A stretch of DNA of 64,000 nt from assembly GCA_016584305.1 (NCBI GenBank), contig JACEEZ010018888.1, positions 98,940-162,939 on the forward strand, read 5' to 3'. Below the pieces are notes generated by a model. That model saw only the letters and a program-made list of their open reading frames with translations. It was not told the origin of the DNA and made no database searches. The position numbers and the translations under genes were made by a program. Source of the DNA: Chionoecetes opilio. Taxonomy: Eukaryota; Arthropoda; Malacostraca; Decapoda; Majidae. Below, in pieces: positions 34,821 through 45,759 of the stretch (the stretch's first letter is position 1; each line of letters starts with the position of its first letter).

Positions 34821-35615
34821 CAGTAGAACCTCATTTAACCGGCATTTAAAACAACGGCAGCCTCAAAACAACGGCACTAATCGACCCAGGCATTAATTAG
34901 GTATAATTATTTAAAAAACTGAAAAAATCAGCAGGAATTTAGTTCAAATTTGGCGGGGTACGCAGGGTTGGCAACCCTGCGCCATCTGGTGGTAGTGACG
35001 CGTAGTCTTTCCCGCCTCGTCTAGCCGCCATAACACTTGTGTTGTGTGCCGTTATATCTACACCTCCGTGCCGTTATTAGTGACCAATGTGCTAGTTATC
35101 CATCACCAAGATGCCTAAGGTCACCGAGAAACGTCGGCGCAAGGTGCTAACCCTGAAGCAGAAGCTGGAGATCTGTCAGAGGCTGGGAAAAAAACTAGTC
35201 ACGCCATAGTTTGATGGAAGAGTTTGGCCGTCATCAACGATTTATGACATGAAGGGCCAGACTGCAAAGCTGAAGACCTTCTTCACAAAGACTGAGGATG
35301 CTAAAGGGATGGCTAAACGGCAGACACTTCGAAAACCAAAGCTGGAAGAGTTGGAGCGTGCACTTTTTGAGTGGTTCAAGCTGAAAAGGTCTGAGGGTGC
35401 CTGCATCTCTGGGCCACTTATGATGGAGAAGGCCAAAGAATTTCATGAGAAATTGGGTGTAGAAGAGAAGTGTGTGTTTTCTTCTGGATGGCTACAACGC
35501 TTCAAGGTTCGGCATGGGATACGGAAGCCATAAGAGTAACTCTCAAAACAACGGCAAAATGAGTTATCCGGCATGCGCTCCCCCCCGAGGGTGCCGGATA
35601 AACGAGGCTCTCCTG
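34821..35615 (+). mobile_element. Tigger-like transposon, deletion derivative, nested
   Basis: Ends CAGTAGAACCTCATTTAACC (34821) and, inverted, CAGGAGAGCCTCGTTTATCC (35615), both continuing GGCA and both flanked by TA. The 795-bp element keeps the DNA-binding half of a transposase (35111-35533) and has lost the DDE half. Confidence 0.9.
35111..35533 (+). pseudogene. Tigger/jerky-like transposase, DNA-binding half
   Basis: ATG at 35111 begins MPKVTEKRRRKVLTLKQKLE, the first CENP-B-type HTH. A frameshift near 35195-35235 breaks it. The frame then runs STIYDMKGQTAKLKTFFTK and on through the second HTH (ELERALFEWFKLKRSEG...GPLMMEKAKEFHEKLG...SSGWLQRFKVRHGI) to TAA at 35531-35533. The order HTH-HTH without DDE shows internal deletion. 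In the family this half recognises the TIRs. Confidence 0.88.
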
Positions 35616-36096
35616 TACTTACATTTCTACATCCATGATTTCAGGAATGTTAGAAGGGGCTATCTGGAGAATCTATGTCATTTTATGTCTTCATCTGTGT
35701 CATATTATGGCTATAAATGAACAAATTACAAAAATATCACCCGAGTGGCGACGTTGGTAACGGGCAACACTAAGATCGCCAGCTAATGTTTATGTTCTGA
35801 GTGTCCTCCCGCCGTCGTCGTCGCCCGAAAAAAGAACGAGTAGCAGAATTTGAAAGTTTATACTTGCAGATACAAAGCATAAAACACTGAAACAGGGTTG
35901 ATTATACAGTCATGATATAAACTACTGTGTATCACCTTCAGTGGCACATACAAATCAGTAATGATGCTATATTTCGTATTATATGGCGCCTGGCGACTTC
36001 AGTGCAGGTGGCGACTATACGGTAAGGCATTACAACAGGCCTCACATCTCACAGATTTTCTCAGCTTTAAAGCTACAAACCCGGCTATATGTATAT

Positions 36097-38760
36097 TAGG
36101 GTGCCAATAAAAATCAAAAGTTTGAATTTTTCTTCCTACTTTGGTGTAATGGTGCATCTATGCAAGAAACCATCGTATGCAAAGTTTGACCTCAATCGGT
36201 TGATATTTAGGGGTGGCGGATTACAACTTTGTTATTTACCCTTATGCACTGGCTTATTAAGGAGGGGATGTCATCTCTTGAAAGCGGACAAGCCGGACAT
36301 CCCTTCCCCAGCAGGGCTGCTGGTCCCCCTCTTGGTGAGTATTAGCCCCTCGGTGGGGGGGTATCATGGGGAGCCACCCCACTCATTGTGGCCGGCTTGG
36401 CCGGGGAAGGGAAGCCTTCGAGGTCCCGGGCTGTTGATGGCGATGGGCCTCCACAACATGGAGGAGGAACTGGCGCTGTTCCTCGTCTTTGGTCAGCCGG
36501 AGGTTGAAGGACTGGATGAGCGCCACTCCTCGCTCGGCTGTGTCGTTGACGACGCAAAGTCCCTCGATTCGGCGGCAGGCCTCGACGTACGATTCCTCTT
36601 CCTGCCACTTCCGAGGGTTGGCGGACAGGAAGTCGGTCTTGATATCAAGAGCTTCGAAGAGGCGGAGGGAATTTTTCGTGGTGAAGGAGGGCAGTGTTGC
36701 CGCAGGAACTTGTGATGATGGGAGTTTATTCGCTTGGCGGGTTCTCGGCTCCTTCATCGTTAGAGAATGCCTGTACATTGTGTACAATTGCTTGTTTGTC
36801 GGAGACAGGGAGACGTGAGTCGAAAACAGTGACAGGCCAATGAGATCTTCGCTCAAGTACCAGAAATGGCGGCTCAGAGTGGTGAAGCAGGCCTTCCGAA
36901 TACTTTCGTCGTGGTACTGAAGGATGTCCTTAGCGAATCCAAGATCGTTGGCGGGAGCGTAGGATGGAACCGTCGATTCGAACCATCGCAGGACGTAGAT
37001 AACGGTTGCGAACGATGAGACCGCTGGAGGGCTGACATTTCTCGAGGTGTGACGACTCAGTCTAGCTGCTCCCGAAAACAAGATAATCTTCAGAGAGCGT
37101 AAATGATACAAGCCATCCAACGCGCTCGATGAAGCGCTCCGGGGCTACGGTCGAGGTCTTCAGAAGAGCGCCGCCGAGGAAAGGATGCTCAGCTCAGCGA
37201 GTTCCTTATAGTCGTCACGGGCTGCTTTGTCTGAAGCAGACGTTTCAAACCTTGAATGAGATCGTCCCTCTTGGAGACCAGAGTCTCCGGCAGATCTTCG
37301 TTGGTGGGAGGGTTATTGCCGACTGGTTGATGTAAGACCAGTAGTCCTTGAAGCGAGAGAAGATGGTGATCTCAGGACCAGAAGATGACCCCAAACACGT
37401 AGAAAAGGCCTCTCAAGGACAAGTTCGTGGACGTGATGACGGCAAGCAAGTGAAACGAGGGGTCGGCCGATCTTCTGTTGCAAGATGGTGCATGCACATT
37501 GATGGCTCCAGTGTTGGCACTGGTTGTGTCGAAGCACATCGCCACGACTCGTTCCTGGACCCCCCAGTCTTCTAGAGCCTCGAACACAGCTGTGCGGCGG
37601 CATCACCAGTTCCGGAGTGCAGTTTCGGGACTCCTAGGAGCTTCTCACTCCTTCTCCTGTGACGAGGATGGCGAGTCTTTCGGCGCGAGTGCCATCGTCC
37701 TGAGGAAGGATCTTCCCGTCCCAATGAACGGTAAGAGGGGTAAGAGGACTGAAAGTCTCTTGATGTCCTTCGCCAAAGTGGACTGTACTTCGCTCTTGCC
37801 TGTCGAATGGACTCGGGATTCAGCACAAGCTCTTGTGGATCGTGGCCCAAGCTACTTGCCGTAGCCGCCACAATTCGAAGGGCTTGGCGGCTACTGACCC
37901 CAGTTCTGTCAAGGGCTCCGACGAGATCAGGGGATAGGACGGACTTCGTGCCCGTGTCCTCAATCGCTTTGGTGGAGAAGCGACCCCGGCGTCGGAAGAA
38001 GTCGATGTGTTGGCAGCGTTGGCTGGACTTGATGACTCAGACGATGACGACTCCAGCTCCACCATCTCTTCTCCTTTTGGCGTCTGTTGACGGCTACGTG
38101 AGAGAGAGCTTTCACGTCGGCAAACCGATTCTTTCAGCTTCTTGTCCAGACCAGCCATCGAACCGCCTCCCCTTCTCCCGCTGGGCAAGAAGGAATTCCT
38201 TGTCTTCAGGAATGGTCATCAGAGTAAGGGCGTCGGAGTGGGCGATGTCCAAAAGGTCTGGGAGACTTTCTTGGAAGGTCTTCTGTTTTTCGGCAGTGCG
38301 TGACTCCAGAGTATTCTTGCTTTTGCTCAGGATCTTCCACTCGTTGAAAAGTCCAGTAATCTCCTCCTCACGCTAGTTTCTGCCGATGGTGGGATCCTAG
38401 CTCGTGTCCAGAAGTCGAGGACCTCCTTTGCAGTCTCAGCTGCACTCTGCTGCACCGTCTTCTTCTCTTCCTTGTGTGCGTAGAAAAATCGTCGTAAAAC
38501 GTCTCCACGGCTGGGAAGTTTTGCTCCTGTGATAGTAGGAACACTATGGCCAAGAAGCCAAACTTCAGTTTGCTTTCTCGTGGTCATGACCTGAGGGCGA
38601 AAAGAGGAAATGTTCAAGATCGATCCGCCACCTCTAAATATCAACTGATTAGCCTGAAACTTTGCACACGACAGTTTCTAAGTACAAGGCAGAATACCAC
38701 AAAAGTACGTGAAAAAATATTGACTTTGAAAAATTACCCCTATGCGCTATTGGCACCCTA
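36097..38760 (-). mobile_element. DNA transposon with perfect 8-bp TSD, hAT-like
   Basis: TIRs TAGGGTGCCAATA at both ends (36097 and, inverted, 38748-38760) are flanked by identical octamers ATGTATAT (36089-36096 and 38761-38768). A longer subterminal inverted block (GGTTGATATTTAGGGGTGGC against its complement near 38626-38650) lies inside the TIRs. The minus strand holds a fragmented transposase-like coding region over most of the 2.66 kb, with higher GC than the flanks. The 8-bp duplication suits hAT (or P/Merlin-like) chemistry. The protein fragments are divergent from classic hAT. Confidence 0.88.
36383..38644 (-). pseudogene. Divergent transposase-like protein, fragmented
   Basis: Minus-strand pieces in order: 38644-38327 (N-terminal, KEVLDFWTRARIPPSAE); 38188-37820 (serine/acidic linker); 37606-37372 in two frames (CFDTTSANTGAINGA-like block, then LACRHHVHELVLE); 37120-36383 (SRHFWYLSEDLIGLSLFS, then VVNDTAERGVALIQSFN). 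The D-T-T-x-N-x-G and C-R-H-H pattern resembles the second catalytic block and C/H motif of hAT-type RNase-H-fold transposases. I recall similar uncharacterised proteins as widespread in invertebrates but cannot name a family. Frame changes separate all pieces. Confidence 0.6.
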
Positions 38761-38768
38761 ATGTATAT

Positions 38769-39689
38769 TCTATTACTCATCATTAAAATAATAACGGGAA
38801 AGAAACCCATATATTTGCACCTTAGAATGGACCGACGTTACTCCCAGGAATCTCAAAATACTTCCATGGGACAATCCCATTGGGAATTCACCCTCTCCAA
38901 AAAGGTTTATCACTGCACTTGACTTGACTGCCTGTTAGCTTCATACATTTCCTGTCACGAAGTAACATATACATACTTGTTGTGTAAGTGCAGGAATAAG
39001 TTGTCGAGCGTAGAAAACTTATTGTTATATATAAACGGTTATCAAACACAAGGTGGGATCATAGTTATTATTATCAATTACAGAACATGTATCGGCCTTG
39101 TACAGCACGATTTAATAAAATTCTGTTATGATTAATGCACAAAAGATATTATAACCTCAATGTCTAGGAGGTCACTTCCACACGTTCACACCACACGAAT
39201 ATTTATAGTTCTCTGAGGCATCTTCACGTCTCATACCAGCGGGCGCAGGGTCAGGGGGGTGCCCGCTGTCAGTAAAACAACAAAGGTGTGGCCCTCTCCA
39301 GTAGGTGATGTCCTCTGGCGGCATGTGTTGTAGACGACGGGACACGGGCGTCGTCATGGGCGTGACACGTCATAGCAATACTCTTAAAATAATTACATGA
39401 TTAACAGAAAAGGTGCATGCATGAAATATAAATGTAGGGACAAACATATGTGCCTCTAAAGCCAACATCCCTCGGTCACCTACCTGGCGCGTCCTCGCGC
39501 CGTCCTAGAGACATGTACCTAACCATGTTACAATTATGTATTTACCTGATTTTGCCCTTCAGGAGAACATACAAAGATAGGGCCTTCCTAACAACAAGGC
39601 AAAATGGAATTACTATGACGATGATGATTATGATTGGCATAATCATGGACGGAAAATGAACAGCTGGGTTAAGGTAGACAGGTAAAGAG
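38769..39689. other. No gene recognised
   Basis: AT-rich sequence with a GC-rich patch at 39160-39370 that gives short frames on both strands. None is recognisable. Near 39610-39660 a GAC/GAT-rich stretch resembles the repeat-rich break point of the envelope gene at 46.1 kb, so the second errantivirus-like copy may begin here. Confidence 0.45.
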
Positions 39690-41160
39690 TCCTGTATGGC
39701 TGTTTCCAATGAGGAGTTTTCAAAGCTAACGCCACCAGATGTCTCTCGCGCTCTCACTTCCTCTGCGCTTTGAGCCTGAATGATCTATCATTTACCGTAA
39801 ATTCTCTGTACTTCTTCGGAACATATCAGAATTACCCTTCAATAAACAACTGAAACAGTTCTTAATAAAAAATGCAGTTTATAATTTTATTTTTCTGCAC
39901 TTGATGAAAATATTGGCAAAACAATTGAATACTGTACTTGAAAACTGAATCTTTAAAAATCGTCTTTTCATGAAAACACGCAAGTTCAAGCAGAATGAAG
40001 CTTCAGGAAATATCTACTTGTATGTAAGCATTCACAGAGTACCTGTTTTGAGTGTATGTCTCTCTTACGACGAAAATATAACCAAAACACAGTGTGGCGT
40101 TCAGCATCTCCACATAAACCATCCTGCGGTCAGGATCTGTTATCACTCACTTTCCTGTTGTCACCACACGGTGAGGGACACAGCTCAGCTCCACCAGCGC
40201 CGCCGCTCCTCACGGCTAACATCCCTGATACTCCTAACCCCTCAACCCCAGAGGCTGTCATCCTAACTATCATCCGCTTATCTCATCACACTCTCTATCC
40301 TCTACTGGAATATTCGTGGCTTCCGCTCCCACATACCGTTTCCCACATACAGGAGACTTTCGTCTCCTTATTTCGTGCTCTGAGCTTCAAGTTATCTAGC
40401 TGCCTCCGAGAACACTTTCTTATTTACCCCCATATCCTGATTCCGAATTACGATTTTGTTTCCTCTTCTTGCCTTGTTTGTCCTCCAGAAAAAACCATGT
40501 TTCCCCAAAAACTTTAAATTTCTCCTCCCTCTACCGAACTCTTTGTCTTTAAATTAAGACTTCCTGTTTCGCACTTACTGATTTAGTCTTCTTCCTCTAA
40601 CAGATAAACCTGTTGACATAGGATAAACCAGAGGACATAGGGTATTCAGAGGGAAGGGTTGATTGATTGACTCAGAGGGAAGGGGATTGAAGTGGAGGGG
40701 GTTTAGAACGTGGGGGTTTGGAGCCCCCGTTTGTATTAGTAAACAAACGTTCTACTGTCTTGCAACAGGACTGTCGTTGAGGTGCCAAGCACTTTTAAAT
40801 ACTTCTTTGGTTTTAAATGTTCGTCGCAAGACAGACACACCTAAAAAAAGGTACTCAGGTGAATGCTTACATACAAGTAGATATTTTCCTGAAGCCTCAT
40901 TCTGCTTTAACTTGCGTGTTTTCATGAAAAGACGATTTTTAAAGATTGAGTTTTCAAATATTCAATGGACCCGTTTACTCTACTTGAGGTAACGATTGAT
41001 TTGAAATCTTCAAGCCTCATACAGTTGGGCAGTGATGTTGATTTTTCTAGGGGAACAGTTTTTGATGATACAGCCAATTTAAGTACAGGAAAATGTATAC
41101 GCTCTGAAACGACTGGCGCCATGTTGTGACGTCAACAGCGCAGACAACAGAGCAAAACAG
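39690..41160 (+). mobile_element. Second copy of the errantivirus-like 3' end, interrupted
   Basis: From about 39705 the plus strand encodes a short tail, FSKLTPPDVSRALTSSAL then stop. It matches the end of the envelope reading frame on the minus strand near 45770, and the following non-coding sequence matches too (ATGATCTATCATTTACCGTA). The match is broken at 39925-40965 by a long-TIR element and resumes at ACCCGTTTACTC. It extends about as far as 41160 with weaker similarity. The copy is in opposite orientation to the main element, 4-5 kb away. Confidence 0.7.
39925..40965. mobile_element. Long-TIR (~120 bp) element with paralogous empty site
   Basis: Arms of about 120 bases (from TTGAATA at 39925, through AAATCGTCTTTTCATGAAAA, to about 40050; mirrored in 40840-40965) enclose about 800 bases. 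The sister sequence at 45590-45620 lacks the 1,041-bp segment and reads straight across, so this is a precise insertion. No target duplication longer than about 2 bases is evident. Open frames inside are not recognisable as transposase. Confidence 0.8.
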
Positions 41161-41195
41161 CTGTGAAGCGGCCCGCTACTATATGTACTACCTAC

Positions 41196-41806
41196 TAATA
41201 CACCAACTTGCATTACCCTACTACCGCAAGATGACCAGTAATTAATCCCCCTTTCAAGTGATGTAGTAGGTATTCACTGTGTTTGTGAATATTTTAAGTG
41301 TAGTTTATAAGGAAAAAGTGAATAGACAGAGATAAGTGGCTCGTGGACCCCCAGGTAAGTGATGACTTCGGGATTGGCATTCCTTATAGGAGCTTAAATA
41401 AACCCTGCAGTGACATGTACAGCTAGACAGATAGGACGAACTATAGGGGAAAACAAGTAGAAATGTATGGTTTTCTTTCCCCACATAAGAAAAAACATAC
41501 CCCCTTTCGTCACTCGATCTACTCACCACTAAAAACCTTTACTAACCATGCATTTCTACCTTTTCCCTCTATGATTTTCGTCATCTGTCTAGCTATACTT
41601 TGTCATTGCAGGTTCATTTAAGCTCCCTATAAGGAATGCCGATCCCAGAAGTCATAAACTTACCTGGTGTCAGGGCCATTATCTCGGTCTATCCACTTTT
41701 TCCTTATAAACTACAACTTATATATTCACAAACACAATGAATACCTACTACTCACTTGAAGGAGGATTACTGGTCATCTTGCGGTAGTAGGGGTAATGCA
41801 AGTTAG
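41196..41806. repeat. Fold-back (hairpin) element, ~250-bp arms
   Basis: AACTTGCATTACCCTACTAC near 41203 is mirrored by GTAGTAGGGGTAATGCAAGT near 41800. The arms pair over about 250 bases (including TAGGTATTCACTGTGTTTGT and its complement) around a loop of about 110 bases. Directly after the right arm come TTAGG-like units (41806-41940). No coding sequence. Confidence 0.85.
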
Positions 41807-42435
41807 AAGGTTAGTTAGGTTAGTAAAATATAACTATAATTTTACAAGGGTAGGTTAGGTTAGTAATTAATTTTTTTGGGGAGGTCTCGCTATGAGGTTA
41901 TTAGTGAGATTAGGTTAGGTTATAGTGAGGTTAGATTAGTAATTTTAAACATGTTATATTTTGAGGGGTCCAGGGGGATCGTTAAGGAGGGGAGGGGGGT
42001 GAAGGGGGCATCTCCCCCCCCCCATTTATAATACAGTTTAGAGGTATCCGAAGGGATCTGTGAAGGTTGGGGGAAAAAAAAACACTCTAATAAGGGCGGG
42101 AAAGGACTCTAGAATTTTACCTAACTCACGGCGTGTTGTATACAAAAACATGAAAAACCCAGCCTGTCTCATCCCTACCTCAAAGCCTTGCATAGTGCAT
42201 ACCACCCCCACAACTTATCACAGCTCAGCTAAGCCCCACAGCTACAATCATTTGCAAGTTACTTAATACAAGTAAACAAGTACATACATTAATAATACAT
42301 CAAAATGGTCTTCACAGCAATAGCATAAAATTTCCTCATCGAAAATTTACGCCTTGCAGACATCCACCACTGTTTCCTCTTTTTCTTTTTCTTATAGGCA
42401 TAGTTATGAAACATTCTCTGGAGTTTTAATGGACC

Positions 42436-45250
42436 CTACCCATAACTACGTCACGGTTTGTTTACAATCGGTGCATTGTGGGGATAAGGCGGGGTCGCGC
42501 GGGGGGGACCTACGAAGGAAAAACTACGGCGATGGAAGAATTTTAGATTTATTTTGCGCGAAATTGATATTCCAGGTGCTATATTACTGTGCTTTGTTCT
42601 CGCTGACAACACTATAGAGAAGACCTGAGGAAAATGGCTGATGGGCAGAGGCTTCTAAACCAAGAAAACAGAGTCATAACAGAGCCTCGTAAAAGGTAAG
42701 CAAACTGGTAGGTAACGTAACGTGTCCCTACCACTTGCTTACTTCTTAATGAGACTGCTGTGACTGTTTCCTGGTTAGAAGCCTCTGCACATCAACCACA
42801 CCTCGGGGTCTTCTTATGTTGTCAGCAAGCACGGAAATATAGCCCCTGGAATATCAATTTCGCCCAAAACAACTCGAATTTTTTTTATCGTCGTAGTCTT
42901 CTCTTTGTAGGTTGTATACATATTCATGGTTATGATAGTATTAAAATACCTTATTAATGAGTTCCTTTTTTTGTCTTTTCTCATAATAAGTAGGGTATTA
43001 TTCTAGTGTTTTCCATTTCTCCCCTCTCCCACAAAACAAGCTTGGGGACCTGGGAAATGCGGGATTTTGGGTGGGGTACAAAATATGCGTCGCAAACACA
43101 TAGTTTTCGAGTTAGGGGTGTTGTAAAAATTGCCTAGATCAAGGGAAAAATTCATTGAATTTCTTCTGAGTCCAGAAAAAGTGTGAACCGACGATCCTAC
43201 AGAATGATGCCCCAAGTGTCGAGAACCCCCCGAACCTCCGCTAGGAGGCTAGGTTAGATTTGGTTAGGTTAGGTTAGGTTAGATTTGGTTAGGTTAGGTT
43301 TGTTATATTTGTTAGGTTAGCTTAGGTTATATTTGGTTAGGTTAGGTTAGGTTACTTTAGTTTTGGTTAGGAAATTTCTCTAGATATAAGGTAATTAGGA
43401 TATAAGGCATGCTACACCCTAGATCTAGGGAATTTGGTAAAATTCTAGTGTTTGCCCCTACTCTCCCACTTCCCCCAAACAAGTTTGGGGACTGTTGGAA
43501 TGCGGGGTTTTCGGGTGGGGAACAAATATGCGTCGGAAACACAAAAATTTAAGAGTTGTGTATAGGGGGTAAAATTCCCGGGATTATTTAGTGCACGTTT
43601 GCCCAAAACTCCCCCTCTCCCACAAAACAAGCTTGGGGACCTGTTGGGGGGAATGCGGGGACCTGGGGGAATGGGGCTCTTTGGTGGGGTACAAAATATG
43701 CGTCGCAACCACATAGTTTTGAGTTAGGGATGTTGTAAAAATTGCCCAGATCAAGGAAAAATTCATTGGATTTCTTCTGAGTTCAGAGACGTGTGAACCT
43801 GACGATCCTCACAGAATGATGACCCAAGTGTCGAGAACACCCCAACCCCGCTAGAAAGGGTTTGGTTAGATTTGGTTAGGTTAGATTTTGGTTAGGTTAG
43901 GTTTGATTAGATTGGTTAGGTTAGCCTAGGTTAATTTGGTTAGGTTAGGTTAATTTGGTTAGGCAAATTCTCTAGATATAAGGTAATTACCCTAGATCCA
44001 GGAAATTTACCACCCATACACAACTCTTAAATTATGTGTTTCCGACGCATAATTTGTTCCCCACCCGAAAAACCCCACATTAAATATTAAAAACCCCACA
44101 TATAAAATTATAGTGTTTGCCCATACTCTCCCAAGTTTACCAAACAAGTTTGGAGGACCTGTGGGAATGCGGGGTTTTCGGGTGGGGAACAAAATTTTGC
44201 GTCGGAAAAACATTATTTAAGAGTTGTGTAGGGGGGGGGTTAAAATTCCCCAGATCTAGGGTAATTACCTTATATCTAGAGAAATTTGCCTAACCAAAAT
44301 TAACCTAACCTAACCTAACCAAATATAACCTAAGTTAACCTAACCAAATATAACCTAACCAAATATAACCAAACCAAATCTAACTAAACCTAACTAACCA
44401 AAATAACCTAACCAAAATAAACCTACCTTAACCAACCAAATATAACCTAACCTCCTAGCGGGGGGTTGGGGGGGTTTCGACACTTCGGTCATCATTCTGT
44501 GAGGATCGTCAGGTTCCAAACGTTTCTGGACTCAGAAGAAATCCCAAAGAATTTTCCCTTGATCTAGGCAATTTTTACAACACCCTAACTCAAAAACTAT
44601 GTGGTTGCGACGCATATTTTGTACCCCCGCTAAAAATCCCGAATTCCCCCAGGTCCCCAAGCTTGTTTGTGGGAGAGGGGGAGTATGGGCAAACATAGAA
44701 TAATACCCTACTTATTATGAGAAAGACAACAAAAGAAACTCAATAAAAAGGTATTTTAATACTATCATAACCATGAATATGTATACAAAAATACAAAGAG
44801 AAGACTTTCGGGCGATGAAAAAATTTAGAGTTTTTTTGGGCGAAATTTATATTCCAAGTGCTATATTTCCGTGCTCGCTGACAACATAGAGAACCCCCTG
44901 AGGGATGGTTTATGTGCAGGGCTTCTAAACCAGGGAAAACAGTTTACAGCAGAGTCTCATTAAGAAGTAAGCAAGTAGTAGGGACACATTACGTACCTAC
45001 CAGGGTGCTTACCTTTTGACGAGGCTCTGTTATGACTCTGTTTTCTTGGGGTTTTGAAGCCTCTGCACATCAGCCATTACCTCAGGTCTTCTCTATAGTG
45101 TTGTCAGCGCGAACAGAGCACAGTAATATAGCACCTGGAATATCAATTTCGCGCAAAATAACTCTAAATTCCTCCATCGCCGTAGTTTTCCCTTCGTAGG
45201 TCCACCGCGGCGACCCCGCCTTATCCCCCACAATGCACCGATGTAAACAA
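42436..45250. repeat. Large imperfect palindrome with TTAGG-bearing core
   Basis: The block 42436-43250 (CATAACTACGTCACGGTTTG through CACAAAACAAGCTTGGGGAC and TGTCGAGAAC) recurs inverted at about 44480-45250, and smaller units of it recur at 43440-43830 and 44100-44260. Within each outer arm there is a further inverted pair (around 42560-42715 against 42730-42890). Frames here are short and repeat-derived. The unit may be a tandemly amplified, then inverted, transposon. No terminal target duplication could be fixed. Confidence 0.8.
43250..44452. repeat. Interstitial TTAGG-type arrays inside the palindrome
   Basis: GGTTAGGTTAGG units interspersed with ATTTGGTTAGG occupy about 43250-43372 and 43865-43968 in one orientation. 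At about 44283-44452 they appear in the opposite orientation (CCTAACCTAACC). The orientation switch follows the palindrome. These are degenerate, not a chromosome end. Confidence 0.85.
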
Positions 45251-45759
45251 ACCGTGACGTAGTTATGTCTGGGGCCCATTGTGGTGTTTTGCACATTGGC
45301 ACAAAACAAGATAATATGTTCTTTTGTCTGGGACATGGGTTTAATGGATAGGTACTGCGGTCTGCTGAACCAAAAAGCCGATCAAGCTGGGTCAGGCGAG
45401 ATCTGAGTCTGCGCCTACTACGTCACAACCAATCACAGCGCGTTCCGCGTGTTGTGATATTTTGCCCCAAAAAAAGCCATATATTTAATTATGGTGCATT
45501 TCTCAGCAAAAAAAAAAATATGAGTACAATGATATGTAGCCTATATTGCATCCAAAGCTTCATAATATCCGTGTTTAGGTTGGGAGTAAACGGGTCCATT
45601 TTTTTGCCAATATTTTCATCAAATGCAGAGAAATAAAATTATAAACTACATTTTTTATTAAGAACTGTTTCAGTTGTTGTATTGAAGGGTAATTCTGATA
45701 TGTCCCGAAAAAGCACAGGGACTTTACGGTAAATGATAGATCATTCAGGCTGAAAGGGC

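Larger units (their letters stand above)
34211..36022. mobile_element. Mariner-type MITE carrying two nested transposons
   Basis: Left end CCATAGATAACACTA (34211, after TA) and right end GTGGCGACTATACGG (36022, before TA) are the two ends of the family seen cleanly at 20904-21364. Two inserts, 34229-34764 and 34821-35615, expand the ~460-bp element to 1.8 kb. Confidence 0.8.

Noticed and set aside
36089..36818. 208- and 109-codon plus-strand ORFs
   Set aside because: Antisense to the transposase-like region on the minus strand, which carries the recognisable motifs.
40056..40517. 153-codon ORF inside the long-TIR element
   Set aside because: No recognisable motif and low-complexity Ser/Leu/Pro content. 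It may be chance; I left it unannotated.
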